6,818 bases of DNA from CAYVQE01 sp964633205 (GCA_964633205.1 CAZWFN010000233.1:1-6818); one strand, 5' to 3'; positions 1-5,751 are shown, counted from the first letter of the stretch. Notes: generated by a model from the letters alone, not told the origin. A program made the numbers and translations.

Positions 1-25
1 TGGCGGTCGGAGCGCGGCAAGCCGC

Positions 26-232
26 TCACTCCGCCGCGGAGGTCGCCGGCAGGCTGAGCCAGTCCACCCGGCCGGCGTTGACCAGCAGCCGCTCGTCGCT
101 CTCGGTCTGCAGCAGCAGCCAGCGGCCGTCGTCGGCCACCTGCCGCACCGTGCCGCACAGCTCCTCGCCCGAGGCCAGCCGCAGCCGCACCCGCTCGTCG
201 CGGGCGTGGAACTCGACAAAGGATCCCATCAT
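26..232 (-). CDS. Small LSm/Hfq-like protein, function unknown
   Basis: A 68-residue acidic-to-neutral protein with no signal peptide, membrane segment or cysteine pair, so probably cytoplasmic. Residues 14-60 alternate in a way that resembles the five-strand Sm fold: a strand with RVRLRLASGEEL, a G-x-V turn (GTVRQV, 27-32), an acidic-Gly turn (DDGRW, 34-38), a hydrophobic strand (WLLLQ), then ERLLVNAGRVDWLSL (48-61), comparable in layout to the end of the Hfq core. It lacks the Hfq YKHAI signature, so RNA binding is a guess. The start is well supported: a strong AGGAGGT lies 5 nt upstream, and the gene opens with two consecutive ATGs. It diverges from the SAM hydrolase gene. That it is a real gene is likely. 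The fold assignment is tentative, and it could be any small beta-barrel (SH3-like) protein. Confidence 0.7.
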   Translation of the reverse strand: MMGSFVEFHARDERVRLRLASGEELCGTVRQVADDGRWLLLQTESDERLLVNAGRVDWLSLPATSAAE

Positions 233-237
233 GGCGC

Positions 238-244
238 ACCTCCT
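238..244 (-). promoter_or_regulatory. Strong Shine-Dalgarno for the small LSm-like gene
   Basis: Read on the minus strand this is AGGAGGT, a near-perfect anti-16S match, ending 5 nt before the first of two tandem ATG codons (232-230 and 229-227). It decides the start. A weak sigma70-like pair lies further upstream on the same strand: TTGCCC at 298-293 and TAGGCT at 274-269, with an 18-nt spacer. Confidence 0.75.
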
Positions 245-329
245 GTAAGCCGCCCATGGCGCCGGCCCAGCCTATCGCCAACCCCACCGCCCGGGCAATG
301 CGCGCGTCGCCGGCAGCCTGCAGCGGCTT

Positions 330-357
330 TTGCTTCCACCGCGCCCCGCGCTAAAAT
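330..357 (+). promoter_or_regulatory. Candidate sigma70-type promoter of the SAM hydrolase gene
   Basis: TTGCTT (330-335), a 16-bp spacer, then TAAAAT (352-357), which matches 5 of 6 bases of the TATAAT consensus and is the most AT-rich patch in the 133-bp divergent spacer. Transcription would start about 363-366, essentially at the ATG of the next gene. No Shine-Dalgarno is visible there, so the mRNA may be leaderless or nearly so. The -35 match is poor (3 of 6). Confidence 0.4.
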
Positions 358-365
358 CGTCGCTC

Positions 366-1178
366 ATGAGCCCACCGATCATCACCCTGACGACGGATTT
401 CGGCACCGCCGACGGTTACGTCGGCGCCATCAAGGGCGTGCTGCTGGGCATCTGCCCCCAGGCCCGGCTGGTCGATCTCAGCCACGCCATCGCACCGCAG
501 GACGTGGCCGCGGCCGCGGCCGCGCTGGAGACCGCGGTGCCCTACTTCCCGCCGGCGGCGGTGCACCTGGTGGTGGTCGACCCCGGGGTGGGTTCGCGGC
601 GCCGGGCGCTGGCGCTGCGCGGGCCGGAGTGGACCCTGGTCGGGCCGGACAACGGCGTCTGTGCCCCGCTGTGGCAGCGGGCGCGCGAGCGCCACGGCCG
701 CGAGGCGCTGCGGGCGGTGGAGCTCACCGAGCCGGCCTACCGGCGCCCGCAGGTCAGCGCCACCTTCCACGGCCGCGACGTGTTCGCTCCGGCCGCCGCC
801 CACCTGGCCGCCGGGCTGGCCCTGGAGCGGCTGGGCCCGGCGCTGGCCGAGCCGCTGGCCCTGCCGCGCGGAGCAGCGCCGCAGCTGGGCCCGGACGCCA
901 TAGCCGGCGCGGTGCTGCGCATCGACCGCTTCGGCAACTGCATCACCGACATCCCGGCCGCCTGGCTCGAGCGGCTGGGCCCCGCCGACAGCCTGCGGGT
1001 GCGCTGCGCCGGCCGCGATTTCGGCCCGCCGCGGCGCAGCTACGCCGATGTGGCGCCGGGCGCGGTCCTGGCCCTGATCGGCTCGCGCGACGAGCTGGAG
1101 CTGGCCCTGCGCAACGGCGACTTGGCCGCCGCCGGCACCATCCGCCGCGGCACCCCGGTGCGCGTGGAACGCGCTTGA
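366..1178 (+). CDS. S-adenosylmethionine hydrolase (SAM hydroxide adenosyltransferase, DUF62 family)
   Basis: A 270-residue protein of the fluorinase/chlorinase/DUF62 superfamily at the usual length of its hydrolytic branch. Characterised members use water or hydroxide to split SAM into adenosine and methionine. Visible motifs: TTDFG (9-13), VDPGVGS (71-77), GPDNG (93-97), ATFHGRDVFAP (132-142) and the C-terminal-domain DRFGNCITDI (187-196). Asp72, Arg79 and His135 fit the Asp-Arg-His triad described for hydroxide-adding enzymes, which favours a hydrolase over a halogenase. No signal peptide or membrane helix is seen, so it should be cytosolic. The ATG at 366 is chosen because homology begins at once (PPIITLTTDFG). 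A TTG 36 bp upstream would add an unconserved tail. No Shine-Dalgarno precedes this ATG. The physiological role of such hydrolases is poorly defined, and its neighbours do not clarify it here. Confidence 0.93.
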   Translation: MSPPIITLTTDFGTADGYVGAIKGVLLGICPQARLVDLSHAIAPQDVAAAAAALETAVPYFPPAAVHLVVVDPGVGSRRRALALRGPEWTLVGPDNGVCAPLWQRARERHGREALRAVELTEPAYRRPQVSATFHGRDVFAPAAAHLAAGLALERLGPALAEPLALPRGAAPQLGPDAIAGAVLRIDRFGNCITDIPAAWLERLGPADSLRVRCAGRDFGPPRRSYADVAPGAVLALIGSRDELELALRNGDLAAAGTIRRGTPVRVERA

Positions 1179-1189
1179 GGTGCTTGTTG

Positions 1190-1230
1190 TTGTGGCCGCC
1201 GGCGTTGGGCGTTAAAGTGGTCCCGGAGGT
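1190..1230 (+). promoter_or_regulatory. Leader of the dehydrogenase pair: weak promoter plus Shine-Dalgarno
   Basis: A GGAGGT ribosome-binding site occupies 1225-1230. It is 6 nt before an ATT codon (1237), 9 nt before a CTG (1240) and 27 nt before the first ATG (1258), so it argues against the ATG as start. A weak promoter-like pair precedes it: TTGTGG (1190-1195), a 17-bp spacer, TAAAGT (1213-1218). The Shine-Dalgarno is well supported. The promoter is only suggestive, because the gene could also be cotranscribed with the SAM hydrolase gene ending at 1178. Confidence 0.5.
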
Positions 1231-1236
1231 GTAGCC

Positions 1237-1821
1237 ATTCTGATCAACCGCCGCCAGATGCTGGTGGGCCTGCTGGGCCTGGGCGCCGGTGCCGGGCTGC
1301 CGCTGGGGCGGCTGCGGGCACAGCCGGCCGATCCGATGGTCAAGACCTTGACCTCGCCCTTCGCCCCGGATCGCCGCCGGGCCCTGGCCGCCGCGACCGA
1401 ACGGGTGCTGCCGGGCGCCGTGGCGGCCGGGGTGCCGGACTACATCGACCACTGGATGCGCCGCGAGCCCTTCGCCAGCAATGTCGAGCCCCTGTTCCGC
1501 ATCGGCGCGGTGCACCTCGACCGGCTGGCCAGCGCCGAGCACAAAAAGCCCTTCGCCGCCTGCCGGCCGCAGCAGCAAGACGCCATCCTGGGCCGCTTCC
1601 AGCAGGGCGCGGTGCGCGCCAAGCGCTTTCCCAGCGATGCGTTCTTCGAGCACCTGGTGCGCTTCACCATCGAGGGCTTTCTGGCCGATCCGCGCTATGG
1701 CGGCAACCGCGACCGGGTGGGCTGGAAGTTCATCGGCCATCCCGACGGCCACCCCGGCTGCTGGTGGGAGCCGCGCGAGTTGGACATCCACCTGGGCCGC
1801 ATGGGGGGGCTGCCTTGGTGA
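1237..1821 (+). CDS. Gluconate 2-dehydrogenase subunit 3 family protein with Tat signal (small subunit of FAD dehydrogenase)
   Basis: About 194 residues. Family members (Pfam Gluconate_2-dh3) are the small subunits of membrane-associated or periplasmic FAD dehydrogenases, required for maturation and export of the catalytic subunit rather than for catalysis. The diagnostic block FLADPRYGGNRDRVGWKFIG (start near residue 154) is present near the C-terminus. The N-terminus reads NRRQMLVGLLGLGAG, a twin-arginine signal, followed by a plausible cleavage after LRA, before QPAD. The twin arginines lie upstream of the first ATG (1258). The frame is closed by TAA at 1213-1215 and holds no ATG, GTG or TTG before 1258, so the best start is ATT at 1237, well spaced from GGAGGT, or CTG at 1240. 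From 1258 alone the protein would lose the basic n-region. Its stop overlaps the GTG of the next gene (GTGA), which indicates translational coupling. Family call is firm; the start is inferred. Confidence 0.88.
   Translation: MLINRRQMLVGLLGLGAGAGLPLGRLRAQPADPMVKTLTSPFAPDRRRALAAATERVLPGAVAAGVPDYIDHWMRREPFASNVEPLFRIGAVHLDRLASAEHKKPFAACRPQQQDAILGRFQQGAVRAKRFPSDAFFEHLVRFTIEGFLADPRYGGNRDRVGWKFIGHPDGHPGCWWEPRELDIHLGRMGGLPW
1803..1809 (+). other. G7 homopolymer, in-phase slippery heptamer before the subunit junction
   Basis: Seven G residues lie ten bases before the stop of the small subunit and read G GGG GGG in its frame, the X XXY YYZ arrangement of -1 slippery sites. The frame reached by a -1 shift is exactly that of the GMC gene and bypasses the stop at 1819-1821. 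The same tract may also serve as a G-rich Shine-Dalgarno for the GTG at 1818 (8 nt away). Position and phase are directly visible. Any frameshifting is inference. Confidence 0.35.
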
Positions 1822-3488
1822 GCCGCCGCGACAGCGCCGACGTGGTGGTCATCGGCTCGGGCGCCGGCGGCGCCCCGGTGGCCGCGGTGCTGGCCGAGGC
1901 CGGGGCCCGGGTGGTGGTGCTGGAGAAGGGCCCCTACTACACCATCCGCGATTTCGCCAAGGACGAGGTGACCACCTGCCGGCGCGACTTCTGGGTGCCC
2001 TGGGCCACCGAGGATCCGCACACCATGCGCAAGCGGACCGACGGTCCGGCCCAGCGCACCCGCGAGGGCTGGACCAGCCAGTGCGTCGGCGGGGCCACGG
2101 TGCACATGAGCGGCTTCTTCTACCGCCTGGACGAAAGCGACCTGAAGCTGGCCAGCCGCACCGGCGGCATCAAAGGCGCCGACCTGGCCGACTGGCCGCT
2201 GCAGCTGGCCGAGCTGGATCGCTGGTACGACCGCATGGAAGCGCGCATCGGCGTATCCGGCAAGGCCGGCATCAACCCCTTCGAGCGGCCGCGGCGGCCC
2301 TTCCCGCTGCCGCCGCTGCTGCCGCACCCGGCCGCCGTCCTGGTCGACCGGGCGGCCGCAAAGCTCGATCTGCACGCCTTCCCCACCCCGCGGGCCATCG
2401 CCTCGCGGGCCTACGGCGGCCGCCCGCACTGCACCTACTGCGGGCTGTGCGGCGAGTACGGTTGCGAGACCACCGCGCGCTCGACCATGTTGTCGACGCT
2501 GATCCCCCAGGCCGAGGCCACCGGCCGCTGCCAGGTGCGCGCCGGCTGCATGGTGCGGCGCATCGAGGCCGACGCCGAGCGGGTGCGGGGTGTGGTCTAC
2601 ATCGACCGCGAGGGCCGCGAGCGGCGCATCGCCGCCCGGGTGGTGGTGCTGGCCGCCAGCGCCATCGAGAGCGCCCGGCTGCTGCTGCTCAGCGCCGACG
2701 GCCGCCACCCGCACGGACTGGGCAACGGCAGCGGGCTGGTGGGGCGCAACCTGACCTTCTCCACCTTCGGCAAGGGCACGGCCGTGTTCGATCGCGGCAA
2801 GCTGATCGCCGCGCTGGGCGCCCGCGGCATGGAGCTGCCCTTCCTGCTGCGCTCGATCCAGGACGACTACTGGAACGAGCGGCTGGGCACACTGCCCAAG
2901 GGCGGCACCCACAACTTCCTGCTGCACCACCCCAACCCGATCAACGCCGCGGTGCGCCTGGCCCAGGACGCCAAGTGGAAGCTGTGGGGTCCGGCGCTCA
3001 AACAGCGCATGCACCAGTACTTCCACGACGAGCTGTGGCTCGAGTTCGAGGTCTTCGGCGACTTTCTGCCCCACGCCGGCTGCTACGTGGATCTCGACCC
3101 CCAGCACCGTGACCGCTGGGGCCTGCCGGCGGCCCGGATCACCAACGTCCACCACCCGCTGATCGACGACGTCAACAAGCTGATGGTGCGCCGCGGGCTC
3201 GACCTGCTCGAAGCCATCCGGCCGGCGGCCGAGAAGGTGGTGCCCTGGACCTGGGCCAACACCACCTACCACCTGCAGCACGGCACCTGCCGCTTCGGCC
3301 GCGACCCGCAGCGCTCGGTGCTCGACCCCGACTGCCAGAGCCACGAGGTGGCCAACCTGTACGTCAGCGACGGCTCCTTCATGCCCAGCTCGGGCGGGGT
3401 GCCGGCCACCCCGACCATCATCGCCAACGCCCTGCGCGTGGGCCACGCCATCCGCGATCGGTTGGCGCGGCGGGACGTTCCGGGCTGA
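1818..3488 (+). CDS. GMC-family FAD-dependent oxidoreductase, catalytic subunit (gluconate/sugar dehydrogenase type)
   Basis: A 556-residue flavoprotein expected to oxidise an alcohol or sugar hydroxyl; the substrate cannot be read from sequence. The N-terminal Rossmann motif is VVVIGSGAGG (9-18), with the strand ending in VVVLEKG (32-38) for FAD adenosine binding. The GMC C-terminal domain has HGTCRFGRDP (488-497) and SDGSFMPSSGGVPATPT (518-532), then IANALR. His488 and Asn536 fit the His/Asn catalytic pair. Between them lies CTYCGLCGEYGC, with Cys205, 208, 211 and 216. Related FAD-glucose dehydrogenases carry a [3Fe-4S] cluster in this region, so a cluster is plausible. No signal peptide is present, which fits co-export with the Tat-bearing partner. 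The GTG at 1818 is chosen because it overlaps the upstream stop and places the Rossmann fold near the N-terminus; TTG at 1815 is an alternative. No cytochrome subunit follows. Confidence 0.93.
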   Translation: MSRRDSADVVVIGSGAGGAPVAAVLAEAGARVVVLEKGPYYTIRDFAKDEVTTCRRDFWVPWATEDPHTMRKRTDGPAQRTREGWTSQCVGGATVHMSGFFYRLDESDLKLASRTGGIKGADLADWPLQLAELDRWYDRMEARIGVSGKAGINPFERPRRPFPLPPLLPHPAAVLVDRAAAKLDLHAFPTPRAIASRAYGGRPHCTYCGLCGEYGCETTARSTMLSTLIPQAEATGRCQVRAGCMVRRIEADAERVRGVVYIDREGRERRIAARVVVLAASAIESARLLLLSADGRHPHGLGNGSGLVGRNLTFSTFGKGTAVFDRGKLIAALGARGMELPFLLRSIQDDYWNERLGTLPKGGTHNFLLHHPNPINAAVRLAQDAKWKLWGPALKQRMHQYFHDELWLEFEVFGDFLPHAGCYVDLDPQHRDRWGLPAARITNVHHPLIDDVNKLMVRRGLDLLEAIRPAAEKVVPWTWANTTYHLQHGTCRFGRDPQRSVLDPDCQSHEVANLYVSDGSFMPSSGGVPATPTIIANALRVGHAIRDRLARRDVPG

Positions 3489-3509
3489 ACAAAACAGCCG
3501 AGCAAATGC

Positions 3510-3538
3510 TTGAGGTTTCCTTCACCGCGGACTACCAT
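3510..3538 (+). promoter_or_regulatory. Candidate promoter of the kinase gene
   Basis: TTGAGG (3510-3515), exactly 17 bp, then TACCAT (3533-3538), each matching 4 of 6 bases of the sigma70 consensus. The predicted start at about 3545 is next to the ATG at 3547, which has no Shine-Dalgarno, so the transcript might be leaderless. A small inverted repeat AGCA-aa-TGCT (3501-3510) touches the -35 box. The 58-bp gap after the dehydrogenase gene lacks a convincing terminator, so readthrough is also possible. Confidence 0.35.
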
Positions 3539-3546
3539 CCGAGCCG

Positions 3547-5751
3547 ATGACCGAGGACACGGGAATCGAGATCGGCCGCTACAAGCTGCTGGCCAAGATC
3601 GCCACCGGTGGCATGGCCGAGATCTGGCTGGCCCGCCAGACCGGCATCGGTGGCTTCGAGAAGCTGGTGGTGGTCAAGCGCATCCTGCCGCACCTGGCCA
3701 ACGACGAGGCCTTCGTCGAGATGTTTCTCGACGAGGCGGTCATCGCGGCCCATCTGAACCATCCCAACGTGGTGCAGATCTACGACTTGGGCCAGGCCGG
3801 CGACGACTACTTCATCGCCATGGAGTACCTGGAGGGCGAGAGCCTGGGCCACCTGGTCAGCGAAGGCGCCAAGCGCAAGACCCCGGTCACCCCGGCCATG
3901 GCCGCCGGCATCCTGTCGCAGGCCTGCGAGGGGCTGCACCACGCCCACGCCTTCGAGGACGACAGCGGCAAGCCGCTCAACATCGTCCACCGCGACGTCA
4001 GCCCACACAACATCATCGTGCTGTTCACCGGCATGGCCAAGGTGGTCGACTTCGGCATCGCCAAGGCAGCCACCAAGATGCACCAGACCCAGGTCGGCAC
4101 CCTGAAGGGCAAGCTGGCTTACATGTCGCCCGAGCAATGCATGGGCCGCCAGGTCGACTCCCGCTCGGACATCTTCGCCCTGGGCGTGGTGCTGTGGGAG
4201 ATGCTCACCCGGCGCCGGCTGTTCAAACGCGACGTGGAGCCGGCCATCATCCGGGCCATCATGGACGAGCCCATCCCGCTGGTCAACGAGGTACGCCAGG
4301 CCGTGCCCGAGCACTACGCCGCGGTGGCCGACCAGGCGCTCAGGCGCGACCCGGAGCAGCGCTTCCAGACCGCGGCCGCCATGGGCGCGGCGCTGCGTTC
4401 GGCCATGCAGATGGACGGCGAGGTCATCGGCCCGCCTCAAATCGCCGAGTACCTGAGGCAGATCTTCGGCGACTCGGCGCGCACCAAGAAGAGCCTGCTG
4501 CAGGAGATCCGCGAGAAGGGCGCCGACGGCATCTCGGTCCGCCGGCTAAAGGCCAAGAGCGAGTCGCTGCCCTCGCAGTCCTACATGGGCGACCGCGAGA
4601 TGGTCGAGAAGATGGGCGCGGCGGCAACCGTGATCCGCCCGTCCGAGGACGAGGAGGAGCCCAAGGCAGCGGCCGAGCCGCCGCAGGCGCCCGAGCCGGG
4701 AGTGCCAGCCGATCCCTCGCCGGTGGTCCAGACCGAGCCCGAGCAACCCGCGGCCGCTGCCCCGGCCGAGCCCGCCGAAGCCCTGGCCGACCAGCTAGAA
4801 CCCGAACCGGCGCAGCCCACCGAAGGCCTGGCTGACCAGCTCGAACCCGGACCCGGGCGGGCGCAGCCCGCCGAAGCACCGGCCGACCAGCTCCAACCCG
4901 GACCCGGGCGGGCGCAGCCCGCCGAAGCACTCACCGAAGCGCCAGCTTCGGTGAGTGCGAAGGCGGGAGGAAAGAAGCTGCTGCTGTTCATCGGCCTGCC
5001 GGTGCTGCTGGCCGCGCTGGGCGCAGGCGCCTACTTCGGCTGGCAGGCCATCCAGGAGCCGGCCTCCGGGCCGCCGACCAACGGCCCACAGCCGCTGCAA
5101 ACGGTGGGCGGCACCGACGGCCCCGGCGCCAAACCCGAGCCGCAGCCCGAGCCACAGCCCGAGCCCGAGCCACAGCCCGAGCCCGAACCAAAGCCCGACC
5201 CGCAGCCCGAACCCGAGCCCGACCCGCAGCCCGAACCCGAGCCCGAGCCGCAGCCCGAGCCCAAACCCGAGCCGGAGCCGAAGCCACCGGCCATGGCCGA
5301 GCTGACCGTGGTCTCGCGGCCGGACGGTTGCGCGGTGCGCATCGACGGTCAGCCGACCAATGGCCAGACCCCGCTGCGCGGTCTCGAGTTGGCGCCCGGC
5401 CAGGCCCACCGGGTGGCGGTGCTATGCGACGGCCACCGGCGGCAGGTCAAGCGGGTGCGGCCCAAGCCCGGCGAAGGTGTGCGGCTGGCCTTCGCCCCGC
5501 AGCCCATCCGCCGCCAGCCGCCCACCCCGCCCAAGCCCAAGGGCAAGGGCAAGCTGAGGTTCAACACCACGCCCTGGACCGAAGTCTACCTGGGTCAGAA
5601 ACGCCTCGGCATGACCCCGCTGGCCAACATCGAGCTGCCGGCCGGCCGCCACACCCTGACTCTGGTCAACAAGGGCCGCGACATCCGCAAGAAGGTCCAC
5701 GTGGTCATCAAACCCAACCAGACCACCAAGAAGCTGCTCAAGCTCGAATAA
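3547..5751 (+). CDS. Transmembrane Ser/Thr protein kinase with Pro-Glu spacer and two PEGA domains
   Basis: A 734-residue receptor-like Hanks-type kinase. The kinase domain (about 12-285) has a variant glycine loop ATGGMAEIW (19-27), Lys44 (VVVK), the helix-C Glu63, HRDVSPHN (148-155, catalytic Asp150, metal-binding Asn155), DFG (168-170) and YMSPE (192-196). All key residues are present, so it should be active and of the RD type. A cytoplasmic linker (286-476) includes an acidic patch (SEDEEE, 366-371) and tandem repeats (414-462). One membrane helix follows KK (about 478-499). Outside the membrane lie a (P-E/Q/K/D)n spacer (529-581) and two PEGA domains (about 584-650 and 668-734), which usually bind cell-surface or envelope partners. 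This suggests signalling from the envelope to cytoplasmic substrates, with ligand unknown. The neighbouring genes give no substrate. The ATG at 3547 sits directly before the conserved kinase start. Confidence 0.94.
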   Translation: MTEDTGIEIGRYKLLAKIATGGMAEIWLARQTGIGGFEKLVVVKRILPHLANDEAFVEMFLDEAVIAAHLNHPNVVQIYDLGQAGDDYFIAMEYLEGESLGHLVSEGAKRKTPVTPAMAAGILSQACEGLHHAHAFEDDSGKPLNIVHRDVSPHNIIVLFTGMAKVVDFGIAKAATKMHQTQVGTLKGKLAYMSPEQCMGRQVDSRSDIFALGVVLWEMLTRRRLFKRDVEPAIIRAIMDEPIPLVNEVRQAVPEHYAAVADQALRRDPEQRFQTAAAMGAALRSAMQMDGEVIGPPQIAEYLRQIFGDSARTKKSLLQEIREKGADGISVRRLKAKSESLPSQSYMGDREMVEKMGAAATVIRPSEDEEEPKAAAEPPQAPEPGVPADPSPVVQTEPEQPAAAAPAEPAEALADQLEPEPAQPTEGLADQLEPGPGRAQPAEAPADQLQPGPGRAQPAEALTEAPASVSAKAGGKKLLLFIGLPVLLAALGAGAYFGWQAIQEPASGPPTNGPQPLQTVGGTDGPGAKPEPQPEPQPEPEPQPEPEPKPDPQPEPEPDPQPEPEPEPQPEPKPEPEPKPPAMAELTVVSRPDGCAVRIDGQPTNGQTPLRGLELAPGQAHRVAVLCDGHRRQVKRVRPKPGEGVRLAFAPQPIRRQPPTPPKPKGKGKLRFNTTPWTEVYLGQKRLGMTPLANIELPAGRHTLTLVNKGRDIRKKVHVVIKPNQTTKKLLKLE
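4786..4932 (+). repeat. Tandem repeat in the kinase linker (45 + 51 + 51 bp)
   Basis: Three in-frame units: ADQLEPEPAQPTEGL (4786-4830), ADQLEPGPGRAQPAEAP (4831-4881) and ADQLQPGPGRAQPAEAL (4882-4932). The last two are 51 bp each with 47 identical positions, including a perfect 36-bp core (4844-4879 and 4895-4930). The near-identity at DNA level points to recent duplication. The units lie on the cytoplasmic side, just before the membrane helix. Confidence 0.9.
4927..4958. repeat. Perfect 14-bp inverted repeat (4-nt loop) inside the kinase gene
   Basis: Left arm GCACTCACCGAAGC (4927-4940), loop GCCA (4941-4944), right arm GCTTCGGTGAGTGC (4945-4958). The arms are exact reverse complements, with no mismatch. 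The left arm begins in the last codons of the third tandem repeat unit. No T-run follows on either strand, so it is not a standard intrinsic terminator. It encodes EALTEAPASVSA, just before the membrane helix. Confidence 0.9.
5131..5289 (+). repeat. Low-complexity Pro-Glu/Gln/Lys/Asp coding repeat
   Basis: About 53 residues alternate proline with E, Q, K or D, encoded by repeated CCCGAG/CCCGAA/CCGCAG/CCACAG hexamers. It directly follows the membrane helix and precedes the PEGA domains, so it should form an extended polyproline-like rod in the envelope, comparable in style to the TonB spacer. Length variation by replication slippage in steps of 6 bp (two residues) would keep the frame. Confidence 0.88.

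Noticed and set aside
14..25. GCGGC-AA-GCCGC inverted repeat after the small LSm-like gene
   Set aside because: It has a 5-bp stem and a 2-nt loop with no T-tract, common by chance in DNA this GC-rich.
330..365. TTG start 12 codons upstream for the SAM hydrolase
   Set aside because: The added residues are not family-like, no ribosome site precedes it, and conserved sequence begins right after the ATG at 366.
366..1178. Reading the DUF62 protein as a halogenase (fluorinase or chlorinase)
   Set aside because: The Asp72-Arg79-His135 arrangement is that of the hydroxide-adding branch, the length is ordinary for it, and no halometabolite genes are nearby.
206..1234. 342-codon plus-strand frame across the divergent spacer and SAM hydrolase
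   Set aside because: The product is Arg/Gly/Ala/Pro-rich, with no motif. The overlapping frame at 366-1178 has the full set of DUF62 motifs.
1764..1817. ATG start 18 codons upstream for the FAD subunit
   Set aside because: It would overlap the conserved end of the small subunit by 58 bp and add a Gly/Pro-rich tail before the Rossmann strand. The GTG at 1818 gives the normal 4-bp overlap.
1481..3112. 543-codon plus-strand frame overlapping the dehydrogenase pair
   Set aside because: The product is rich in Arg, Gly, Ala and Pro with no motif, and it overlaps two well-supported genes in another frame.
1695..3446. Long open frame on the minus strand (583 codons) opposite the FAD dehydrogenase
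   Set aside because: It is antisense to a gene with firm GMC motifs. Its sequence is low complexity (A, G, V, H-rich) without a recognisable domain, as expected for a GC-rich shadow frame.
3483..3499. GGCTG/CAGCC inverted repeat at the end of the FAD subunit gene as a terminator
   Set aside because: The stem is only 5 bp with a 7-nt loop, overlaps the stop codon, and has no T-run after it.
3532..4440. 302-codon minus-strand frame opposite the kinase domain
   Set aside because: It mirrors the kinase coding sequence, has no convincing ribosome site and no recognisable domain.
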